Of a stretch of 64,000 nucleotides of DNA, positions 54,723-64,000 are shown in pieces (the stretch's first letter is position 1; each line of letters starts with the position of its first letter). The notes below the pieces were generated by a model. That model made no database searches, was not told where the DNA came from, and worked only from the letters and a program-made list of their open reading frames with translations. This DNA is from Pseudeuparius sepicola. Lineage: Eukaryota; Arthropoda; Insecta; Coleoptera; Anthribidae. The translations under genes were made by a program, and so were the position numbers. The stretch spans positions 66,508,692 through 66,572,691 of the forward strand of contig OY987299.1 in the NCBI GenBank assembly GCA_963920635.1, read 5' to 3'.

Positions 54723-57208
54723 GGATTTTGTTATAGGGCCGCTGCCTGGGGATCGCCAGGGCATGTCTGGAGCCGGCGCTGGACATGACAGCGAGCGGGA
54801 CGTCGGTGACAGGGCGCTGATGAGGCGGGCCTCTGTTGCACAAACAGCTACAGCCCAACAACAACAACAACAACAACAGGGGAGCCAAACGAGAATAGGG
54901 TTCCACCCACCGAAGGTGCTGCGCAGGAACTTCAGCCAGCGTTCACTCAGGCGGGATTACAACGACGACGCATGAAATGGACTGGGTCCATGAATGAATC
55001 GATTATGCGTATTTTTTACTGGGTGACAAAGTTAGGACAAGAAATGATCGGCTACCGACAACAACTACATGCCGGGTTCTACAGGGAGTTTCCACACATG
55101 CAAGTGTCTGAACAAAGAGTGTCAGATCAGTATCGATCTATTCTAAGAAATAACCGAATCCCAGAAACGCGACTTAACGCTATCAAACGGGAAGTTGAGC
55201 TAGAAATCCATGGCGAACACATAGACATAGAGAAAAACAACAGGGAAATTCAAGTACCTGGACCACAACAAGAAGCCAAAACGGCAGAACGAACAACTGA
55301 GAATCGGGAAATTCAAGTGCCTGGACCACAACAAGAAGCCGAAACGGCAGGACGAACAACTGAGAATCGGGCATCAGTTAACGAAGAACACTTTGAAAGC
55401 CTAGACAAACAGCTGAGAAGGACAGTATTACGATACGAAGGCACAGATCCACTGAACAGACCACCGCTACCAAGATTGAATTCTTCCAGGATGCTTGCAA
55501 ACATGCTCGATATTATGAACACCAGAATTTTACCTAACTATGTTTCAGTAACACCAACATTAGACCATATGAACATGTTAATCTACTGTGCCGCAACGGC
55601 AATCATCACTGCAATGGGAGCCAATACCCGGACGGCTCAAGAGTTAAATCGCGCAAGACCAGAACGACGAATGGCTCAATGGGAGGTGCGACTAAATCGG
55701 AAGATCGAGAGTCTCCGTAAAGACATAGGACAAGTAACGGAATATATCAGAGGAGTTAGAACTAGAAAGATCCAGAGGGCGGTGCAGGCAATAATGAGCC
55801 GCACCCAAATGCATTCTCAGCGTGACCTCGCGAATATCACTGCTCAACAATACGAGTTAACCTAGCAGAGAACAGGTTGACGGTTTCTGGAGAACTCAAC
55901 TTGCCGCACCAGGTCCATGCAATGTCAGTGCAACCTAGATCAGTGAAGAACGCGAGATAGGCCGGAAATATAGCCAGATGCAACATGAGGTCTCCAATGT
56001 CCAGATGCAACATGAGATCTCCAATGTCATCAAGAATTCCCACAACTGGAAGGCACCAGGTCCAGATCATCTCCAAAATTATTGGATTAAGAAATTGTGG
56101 TGCACGCAAGAACAACTAACTACTTAATTAATGAAGTCTTGGTCGATCCTCTGAAAATGCCATTCTTTCTTACGCTGGGTACAACTTACCTGCCTGCCTC
56201 GCTGTACAAATTAATCACATCTTGCTTTACGCAGCGAATGCATACTCACTGAGAGTGGAACAACATCATGGCAATGCAGCAGAAGGGCTGCGCGAAGGGC
56301 GCAATGGTATGCAAAGAGCAACTCATCATAGACTCTATCATCTGCAACGAGGCTCATTGCAAGCAACGAAACCTCCACATAGCTTATGTGGGCTACAAAA
56401 AGCATTTGATTCCGTACCTCACGAGTGGCTCACAGGTATCTTAAAGCTGTATAAAATAGGTCATCATACAGTTTCCTTTTTAGAACACGTTATGACAACC
56501 TGGCGCACTAAGATACAACTCAGAACCGCAAGCAGTAACATCGAGACCGACACAATCAACATCCGAAGAGGGATTTTCCAAGGAGATTCATTCAGTCCAC
56601 TGTGGTTCTGCATAACGATGAACCCCCTATCTCATCGGTTGAACTCTACGAAATACGGCTTCACTATCAAGAGCAACAACGCAGAAGCGATCAAGTTGAA
56701 TCACCTGCTATATATGGATGATTTAAAACTGATGGCCGCAACCAAGAACCAACTAACTCAAATGCTTAAAATTGTAAAGGAATTCTCCAGGGATATCGGA
56801 ATGCAGTGTGGACTGGACAAGTGCCGCACCCTTAACATCGTCGGGGGAAGACTTGAACAAGGAGCACACGAGATGCAGGACGGCCAGGAGATCGAAGCAA
56901 TGAGCATGGGAGATACATACAAGTATCTCGGGATGAAACGAGCTCAAAGGATAGACCAACGAACAATGAAGACCGATTTAACGAATGAATTCATCAAGAG
57001 AGTAAGACAAGTAGGGCGAACTGATCTTAACAGCAGGAATTTCTTTTAGGCCCTAAACACGTATGCGTGTTCTGTACTCAGTTATTCGTTCGGAATAGTG
57101 AATTGGACAACTCTGATTGATGTGGCCATCCCAAACAACAACAACCTGCGTGTGAAGCAGGCCGAGAAGATCGCGAAGTACAGAGAAGAACGAATTAGAA
57201 GGCAATGG
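54723..57208 (+). pseudogene. Dong-like retrotransposon copy 3, degenerate
   Basis: It starts directly after the tail of copy 2 at a point equivalent to about 47302 of copy 1. A frame at 54972-55865 keeps the Myb-like region and contains a 66-bp internal tandem duplication (two units with EIQVPGPQQEA, 55247-55370). A deletion near 55852 removes about 150 bp. Further small deletions and a duplication (GCAACATGAG near 55980-56010) follow. A second frame (56222-57049) holds the RT core including YMDD. Near 57105 it jumps over about 800 bp to the end of the endonuclease region. It is non-functional. Confidence 0.85.
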
Positions 57209-58616
57209 AACGGAATTCTTCCAGGAAACTTGCAATCTTGCTCGATATTATGAACACCAAAATTTTACCTAACTATGTGTCAGTGGTACCAACATTAGAA
57301 CATATGCACATGTTAATCTGCTATGCCGCAATTGCAATCATCACTGTAATGGGAGCCAAGATCCGGACGGCCCAAGAGTTAAATCGTGCAAGACCAGAAC
57401 CACGAATGGCTCAATGGGAGATGCGACTAAATCGGAAGATGGAGAGTCTCCGTAAAGACATAGGACAAGTAACGGAATATATCAGAGGGGTTAGAACTAG
57501 AAAGATCCAGAGGGCGGTGCAGGCAATAATAAGCCGCACCCAAATGCATTCTCAACGTGACCCCGCGAACATCTCTGCTCAACAATGTCTTGATACATTA
57601 AAAAAAAAACTTTCTCTCTTCGAAGGGAGTCTGAGAAGATACAAGGCTAGTAACAACAGGAAACGAGACAACAAACTCTTTGAACAAATACAAATACGAG
57701 TTACCCTAGCAGAGAACAGGTTGACGGTTTCTGGAGAAATCAACTTGCCACACCAGGCTCATGCAATGTCAGTGCAAGCGAGATAGGCCGGAACTTAGCC
57801 AGATGCAACATGAGCAATTCAATGTTCATGAGGTCTCCAATGTCATCAAGAATTCCCACAACTGGAAGGCACCTGGCCCAGATCATCTCCAAAATTATTG
57901 GATTAAGAAATTGTGGTGCACGCATGCACATCTAACTACCTTAATTAATGAAGTCTTGCTCGATCCTCTGAAGATGCCATTGTTTCTTACGCAGGGTGCA
58001 ACGTACCTGTTACCAAAAGACCAGCGGAATACAGATAAGCCTGCCAAGTACCGCCCAATAACCTGCCTGCCTACGCTGTACAAAATAATCACATCTTGCC
58101 TTACGCAGCGAATTTATGCTCACTGCGAGCTGAACAGCATCATAGCAATGCAACAGAAAGGCTGCGCGAAGGGCACCATGTCATCTGCAACGAGGCTCAT
58201 TCCAAGCAACGAAACCTCTACATAGCTTATGTGGACTACAAGAAAGCATTTGATTCCGTACCTCAAAAGTGGCTCATAGGTATCTTAAAGCTGTATAAAA
58301 TAGATCATCATACAGTTTCCTCTTTAGATCACGTTATGATAACCTGGCGCACTAAGATACAACTTAGAACCGCAAGCAGTAACTTCGAGATCGACACAAT
58401 CAATATCCGAAGAGGGATTTTCCAAGGAGATTCACTCAGTCCACTGTGTTTCTGCATGGCGATGAACCCCCTATCACATCGGTTGAACTCTACGAAATAT
58501 GGCTTCGCTATCAAAAGCAACAACGCAGAAGCCATCAAGTTAAACCACCTGCTATATATGGATGATTTAAAACTGATGGCCGCAACCAAGAACCAAATGC
58601 TTAAATTTGTAGAGTA
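57209..58616 (+). pseudogene. Dong-like retrotransposon copy 4, fragment
   Basis: It joins copy 3 without any TAA tail, at the equivalent of about 48004 in copy 1, and covers the middle of the ORF up to just past the RT YMDD motif. Frames at 57205-57786, 57761-58225 and 58096-58617 carry it, separated by deletions. It ends abruptly at the equivalent of about 49505, so the endonuclease and 3' UTR are absent. Confidence 0.8.
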
Positions 58617-58619
58617 GTG

Positions 58620-58840
58620 TGCTCTATAACTCTATACAACGTTTCTTCTGTGATTTTCTAGTCACCCAGTATAAGTAATGTTAACTTTTTCCATGCCAAT
58701 CTTATTGTAAGAACAAGCGGACTTTTTTGTCAAGAATGACTTTTTTCGAAAAATTGAAAATAAAAATATGTACCTACAAAATATAGTAAAGTCCATCCGT
58801 GGATGCACTGTATAGACGCGAGTACTAGCGCTATTTCAGC
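58620..58840. other. Unassigned spacer
   Basis: Short AT-rich spacer between the retrotransposon array and the hAT element. Confidence 0.4.
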
Positions 58841-59329
58841 TGGCGGAGCAGGGCCGTGCAGAGCTCGCACGGGCCCCGGTACTGTACCATCTCGACGGGC
58901 CCCTCTACCGCCAAAGTGCATATTACATTATTTTACATACAAAGCAATGTAGGATTCAACATTTTTATGTTAAATATGTACCTACATTGTACATACAAAG
59001 TGCACAATCATAAAATAGCCAAGCAAAAAGGGTTACAAAACCAATGAACCATATGGAAATATGAGCTTTTATTACGTATACCTACAAAATAAATAACCAA
59101 ACGCAGTCTTTATTCTCTATTACAAATATAAAAAAACACATAACATAACGACTTAAGAAATATAAAAGGAACTTAAATTTTAAATTTCATATAACACATA
59201 TAGATTTTTCTGTCTCTCAACAACAATAAAAGAAAATAAATAAACAACATAAAAAAAATAAAAATAAATTAAGTAAACTTTGGTCTCATTCAAATATGTA
59301 TATACCTACGTTCTACTCACATTACATAT

Positions 59330-59560
59330 TTAGAATAAGTCGACTTTTCGAGCCTTCATATTAACAAAGTTGTCTATGATTTGGTCAAAATTACTTTTTC
59401 GAGCTAAAGAAGATTCTAATGCGAGAGTTCCTAGACTTGTTAACCGTTCTTGGTACATAGTAGACCTAAGAACATTTTTTATTCGAGCTAAGATACTAAA
59501 TGACCTTTCTCCTTGTGCAACTGCCGCTGTAATAGTGCAAAAAATCCTGAGAGCAATTAT
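59330..59560 (-). pseudogene. hAT transposase C-terminal fragment
   Basis: The minus-strand frame reads ALRIFCTITAAVAQGERSFS, then RIKNVLRSTMYQERL and LTSLGTLALESSLARK, ending at a stop at 59332-59330. This is the hAT dimerisation region. Upstream coding is lost at the nested MITE or before it. Confidence 0.75.
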
Positions 59561-59600
59561 GACACTGGGAAAGAGCGCGAGAGGTATTTTTTACATGTTA

Positions 59601-59756
59601 AGCCTGGTTTATGCAGCTTCTTTATCTTTTAATTTTACTTTATCTTTATGAAACAACCAATGGCATTTGTCCCTTGATTTGAACTGACCAATGACATTTA
59701 ATATTTCTTAAAGATAAAGAAAAATTAAAAGATAAAGAAGCTGTATGAACCAGGCT
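59601..59756. mobile_element. 156-bp MITE with TTA duplication nested in the hAT element
   Basis: It begins AGCCTGGTTTATGCAGCTTC and ends with the near complement ending AACCAGGCT, flanked by TTA (59598-59600 and 59757-59759). A 3-bp TTA/TAA duplication is typical of PIF/Harbinger. The arms share TTATCTTTTAATTTT. Confidence 0.75.
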
Positions 59757-59918
59757 TTACATATTACATGTTATTAAGTATTCTCTAGACTTTGTTATTA
59801 CATTACAATGCCGTCAACGCCTCTCTGATACTGCCAACAACGCGCTGGGCCCCTACGGGGCCCGGGCCCCGGTAATTTGTACCGGCCGCACCCCCCTATG
59901 CACGGCCCTGTGGCGGAG

Positions 59919-60592
59919 CTCATAGTTTAGGTGACGTAGAAAGTTGAAATTTTGTACACATTTTCTAAAAGCATCTAGCTTGCTTGTGACAAAGTTACAG
60001 CACCAAAATTTGCCAATTAGCGATCATTTTCCCCTAAATCCGTGTTTTTGGAGTCAACTTTCAATTTAAAGGGCAAGAAAATTAACAAAAAAGTTTTTTT
60101 AATAAAAAATTGGCATTCTAGATAATATTTCCTAGTGTCTAAAAATTTTTGTTTTTAATTTGATCCATTTCTTACATTTTTCGAATAGCTTTTGTTTGAC
60201 GATATTTTGAGCCCTTATCGGGCCGCAAAGCTGGCGAAAATTTTGGATGCCTCATTTGGGCACCCCCAAAGCACGAGATCGCTGCAAACTTTGCATTTTC
60301 GATGTCTACGGGTCAAAATACAGAAGTATACCAAATTTCAACCGGCAACATGATACTTGGCGGGGATTATCTAACTTTACTACCCTAAAGCAAACCTCCA
60401 AATTAAATCTGGAAAAAACAAAAGAAATAGTGTGTCACACACTTAAAGCAAAATAATTAAACACACCTATCGACTGGGGTTCAAAAATAATTTGCAAAAG
60501 TCGAGGTATGCTTTGAAATATCAGGTGAAAGAAGCAATTTAATACTTATGTAAACTATTTCATTAGCCTACGTTCTTCTGTTTATTACTTAC
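59919..60592. other. Unassigned sequence, presumably intronic
   Basis: No gene or repeat was recognised. It follows the donor site at 60592-60591 of the large minus-strand exon. Confidence 0.4.
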
Positions 60593-61605
60593 CTGTTATT
60601 GTCGATATAGACTGAATTACTGGCATTTGGTGCGAAGTTCGAGGAGTTAATTCAAATGGAGAAGTACAAGGACATTGCTCTTCAAACCTCCTTGCTTCTG
60701 ATTCAAGTACAATTAAAGATGAACTTTTATCACTTTCTGATAAATTCATTCCATTATCACTATTTGTGAATACTGCAGAATTTATTCTACTACTTTCAAC
60801 CATTCCTGAGTCTGAAGACCTTTGGCTACACAAACATGGAGTTTGGAAATCTTTAGTATGATTATCTTTATTTTGCTGATCGTGATTGCCTTTAAAGTCC
60901 TTAGAGATATCAGTATTCATGGTGTGATAACATTCAGTTCTTCGTATATCCTCGTTATCTTTTAATGGCGTCAATGCCAATGTGCCATCATTGAACCAGT
61001 CCGTCAATGGAATTAATGTGGAACTGTTCTCGTTAAATTTATTTCCTACAAACTTTGTAGGGCAACTTTGTCGTGATACTGCAAAAGGTGATAAAGAATT
61101 TCTTCCTTTTGAGGTGTTGCTATGTTGTAAGGTGCTTAAATGTTCGAATTTTGGTAATGAACAAGTTATAGGGGCTTTATATCCAAGACTTATTTTAATA
61201 GAGGAAACTAAGGTGCTCCTTTGCGTCTTCGTGATATCTTCGCTCACTGAATTTGAATTGAAGTACCTAATATACGCAAAATTATTACTCGAACTGGATG
61301 AATTCGATTCGATAACAGTACTTTTATCGTAAGGTTCACTTTGGTTACTGTTTTCACAACTTAGAGTATGTGGTATAATATAGCACTCAGTGCGATGATG
61401 TCTTATTTTTACTAAATTTAAATTCATTTTATTTAAGTATTCGGCGTATAACAAATTTCTAATGAGTTTTCTCGTTATTGTTTTATCTTTGATTTTCCGC
61501 AAGAAATATTTTGCAAGTTCTGATGGAGGATAGCATTGTACCTGGTTCGTAATTCCTTGTTGTTGGATGTTTAACTCGGAAATTCCATATTTGTATTCAT
61601 CTTGC
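60593..61605 (-). CDS. Large internal exon of an unidentified host-like protein
   Basis: On the minus strand a polypyrimidine tract and acceptor (TTTTTTTCAG, 61608-61606) lead into a 1013-bp exon open throughout, ending AATAACAG with donor GTAAGT at 60592. The first third is ordered-looking and basic (YPPSELAKYFLRKIKDK, LLYAEYLNKMNLNLVKIRHH). The rest is Ser/Thr/Asn-rich and probably disordered (ESNSSSSSNNF, LTDWFNDGTLALTP, CPCTSPFELTPRTSHQMP). There are no transposon motifs, and the composition and strong splice sites suggest a host gene. I do not recognise the family. The exon ends in phase 1, matching the start of the exon at 4808-5074, so they may belong to one gene. It has no internal start or stop that would make it a single-exon gene. 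Confidence 0.65.
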
Positions 61606-61609
61606 TGAA

Positions 61610-62755
61610 AAAAATAAAAAAAATATAGGTATTGTCAAAAATGAAAGGACAAAAGGAGGCTAAAATATAATAATAAATTACTCCAAAATATACCAGAATA
61701 TAAAGTAAGCAATTGCAAAACTAGGAAAAGTCGACTGAAATATTCTTATTAATTAAACTTGTCCTGGCCAAGTTTGAGGTAGTATATTGAGTACCTAGCT
61801 TATATAATATGTAATTATATGTCGCAGTCTCGTCTCATAATACAAAAATACCCTGTAGTTGTAGCCTGCTGCATGACTACGGTATGACGTTAATAGCGCT
61901 AAAAAGAAACAGACTATATCCCCAGTATTCATGCGCCGATCGTTTCTATCCTCAGTGTGGTTTGTCGTACGTTGCGGTGCACACGCTAACGCGGTCGGAC
62001 GGTTTTTTTTCCTGAGCAAAAAAGGGAGAAGCAGAAGCTTAAAAATTGTTACGTCTACTATCTAGGGAGATAGATAGTAGCCCTACAAGTAAGTACAATA
62101 GCTAATATGCGTTTAAATTATTAGTTTATACCTTTCTCCACCGCGCAGGACGGTCATAAAGGTAAGCGGGTGTTTACGTAATCCGATCCTCGAGTCGGGG
62201 GTTTTGTTTTGTTGCCTGGGAAAATATCTAGTTACCAATGGGTTTGTTTTCTTCCCCTTATATATTATATAATACCTTGTACACTTATTGTGTATTAAAA
62301 CATACGGTAAACAGGGGGTTTTGTAAGTGTTGTTAACGTTTCATTTTCAGAGCCAAGGGTCATTCCTAGGTATAAACATTTTGCATTCCACTTATTCTGA
62401 AAAAGGTCGTTGTCGCTTATTGTGACCAATGATTCTAAAATTCGGCCACTCATTGTGTGCGCTATACCTCTTTGCCACTTATTGTGTGCAAACTCTGGCC
62501 ACTTGTGTGTCCAAACGAAATTGTGTTGCGAGCAAACTAAAGCGCCCCATATTATGTGCTTCGCTTTTGCTTCCTTTCTACATTTTTAAACTTCCTTCTA
62601 TATGAACTGGGAAGCATTGCATGGGTTCTTATTCTAGAAAACACACGCAGTTCGAATGTTAATATAATATTTATCGAATGTTAATATAATATTTATATTA
62701 TAGTCACCCGACTCGGCTCCGCCGGCACCGGGTGCATAGGCGATATTTATTATAA
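61610..62755. other. Unassigned sequence, presumably intronic
   Basis: A short imperfect repeat of GCCACTTATTGTGTGC occurs three times at about 62440-62510. A C+G-rich patch (CGGCTCCGCCGGCACCGGG) lies at 62715-62735. No gene was recognised. Confidence 0.4.
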
Positions 62756-62761
62756 AATTTT

Positions 62762-64000
62762 TTGGACTCGTCAGCAAAAAAGGTCAGTGAAACATCTCCG
62801 GTGGATATTCTTGGGGAACATTTTTTCCAATCGGTAAAAGCCTCCAAGGAAATGCAGAAAGTGGGCCTTGGATTAAAGAGGGCGATCCCTGGTCCAGTTA
62901 AAAAATTTAGAAGTCAAATAAGTGCTTCTTTAAACTGGAAGGGTCAGGTGGGAATAACACGGAAGAATGAGGAGGGCAACAAATACAAATATACTCAAAG
63001 GACCAAGAACCAACCCCGGGGTCATCCCAAGTAGCATAGGTACAATATGCTGGTAGAGTCTCAAAATTCGTTGAGAATTGGAGGAATATTGTTGGTGCCA
63101 ATTCGGTAATTCCTAATGGGTTTAAGGCTTACAGAATTTGTTTTAATAGTGTCCCTAAACAGAATTCTGTTCACAAAAGTATTACCTATTAAAAATAACG
63201 ATAAATACAAAGTGGATATCAAAATTCAAGAACTATTACATATTGGAGCAATTTCTTCTTGTACACATGTAATGGTGCAGGGGAACTTTTATCCAACTTT
63301 TTTCTAATCATTATGTCAAAGGATAAAAGCATATTTATATTAAACTTTAAAACATTTAATAAATTTTTAACACTTCCCCATTTGTAATTAGAAGATTGTA
63401 GGTGCGTAAAAAGTTTATGTCAAGGATTTCATATATGGCTAAAGTTGATTTGAAAGACGCTTACTTTTTAGTGAAAATGCATAATAGTTCCAAGAGATAT
63501 TTGAGATTTCAATATAATAATTAATTGCCTTTATGAATTTAATTTCTTGCCTATGGGCCTAAGTACGGCGCCATCTATTTTCACAAAGCTAATGAAACCA
63601 GTTATCGCTTATATTCGAAAAAGGGGTATCAGATCAGTAATATATTTATATGACATTTTAATAATAGCTATAATAATATATAATAATAATAGCTATAATA
63701 ATATATAATAATAATAGTAGGGAAACGTGTCTGCAGCATATTTCAAGAGTTTTAGAAATTCTTAACTTGTTGGGTTTCATAATAAATTCAGAAAAAAGTA
63801 TGTCTTTCTATTGCGTAACTGCCAATACTTAGGTTTTATTTTCAATACAATTAAGAAGAAAATGACCTTGCCTCAGGAAAGCGTTACCTATAAAAACTAT
63901 AACATCTGGTAAAGCCCTTATTGAAAAGACTTCTTGCATCATTAAGGTTTTTGCAGCAGCTTTAGTTATATTAGTGGCGGCATGTCCTGCTGTAAAATAT
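62762..64000 (+). pseudogene. Decayed DIRS-like retrotransposon polymerase, running off the window
   Basis: Frames in order: KEMQKVGLGLKRAIPG and a LNWKGQ motif (62762-63034); an RT start with IGAISSC (63116-63307); RT motif A, AKVDLKDAYFLVKM (about 63438); LPMGLSTAPSIFTKLMKP (about 63550), and a motif C that reads YLYD where YLDD is expected; then LGFIINSEKS and, at the right edge, ACPAVKY. The LP-GLSTAP-FTK-KP pattern and the CPAVKY motif are typical of DIRS-type (tyrosine-recombinase) retrotransposons, from memory. Stops, frame changes and a repeated AT-rich insertion (about 63660-63718) make it non-functional. The downstream recombinase would lie outside the window. Confidence 0.65.

Larger units (their letters stand above)
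58849..59910 (-). mobile_element. hAT element with 8-bp duplication TGGCGGAG
   Basis: The ends read CAGGGCCGTGCA and TGCACGGCCCTG, and TGGCGGAG occurs on both sides (58841-58848 and 59911-59918). Subterminal sequence is very C+G-rich (GGGCCCCGGTA on both sides). The transposase is reduced to a C-terminal fragment, and a 156-bp MITE is nested within. Confidence 0.85.

Noticed and set aside
61795..62019. Minus-strand open frame upstream of the large exon as an additional exon
   Set aside because: No convincing donor or acceptor in phase, and the composition is not distinct from its surroundings.
8500..64000. CRISPR arrays, bacterial operons, Shine-Dalgarno sites
   Set aside because: The repeats seen are tandem satellites or transposon ends, coding regions have introns, and nothing prokaryotic is present.

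Overview
This is insect-type nuclear DNA. It is A+T-rich and almost free of host coding sequence. It holds short introns with canonical GT-AG ends, a TAA-targeted R4/Dong-type non-LTR retrotransposon, hAT and IS630-Tc1-mariner (ITm) DNA transposons, Ty3/gypsy and DIRS-like remnants, and many palindromic non-autonomous elements. I cannot name the order or species. No prokaryotic operons, tRNA genes or rRNA arrays were seen.

Layout. 0.3-4.75 kb: a 190-bp inverted-repeat pair enclosing a palindromic element and one Cys-rich ORF. 4.8-5.07 kb: a minus-strand exon that looks host-derived. 5.09-10 kb: palindromic elements with TA, TTAA or about 8-bp target duplications. 11.6-15.45 kb: a broken DDE-like transposase gene with an 82-bp intron, flanked by eight copies of an 11-bp motif. 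16.4-17.9 kb: 101-bp tandem repeats joined to a 5'-truncated Dong-like copy. 19-31 kb: more palindromes, a decayed gypsy fragment, a 5S-rRNA-like stretch, an intron-containing broken ITm transposase and a nested pair of elements. 31.3-34.3 kb: gypsy protease (plus) and RNase H-integrase (minus), the latter split by a 901-bp element. 35-38 kb: palindromes. 39.2-40.4 kb: a hAT element with an 8-bp duplication. 42.1-43.2 kb: a nearly intact DD41D transposase. 46.8-58.6 kb: a head-to-tail array of four Dong-like copies, two with full-length or nearly full-length ORFs. 58.8-59.9 kb: a second hAT with a nested MITE. 60.6-61.6 kb: a large minus-strand host-like exon. 62.8 kb to the end: a decayed DIRS-like polymerase.

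Reading as a whole. The two minus-strand exons (60593-61605 and 4808-5074) have clean splice sites and matching phase (1 into 1). The simplest model is one host gene whose roughly 55.5-kb intron has filled with transposons. The most interesting single structure is the Dong-like array, where the TAA tail of one copy serves as the landing site for the next.
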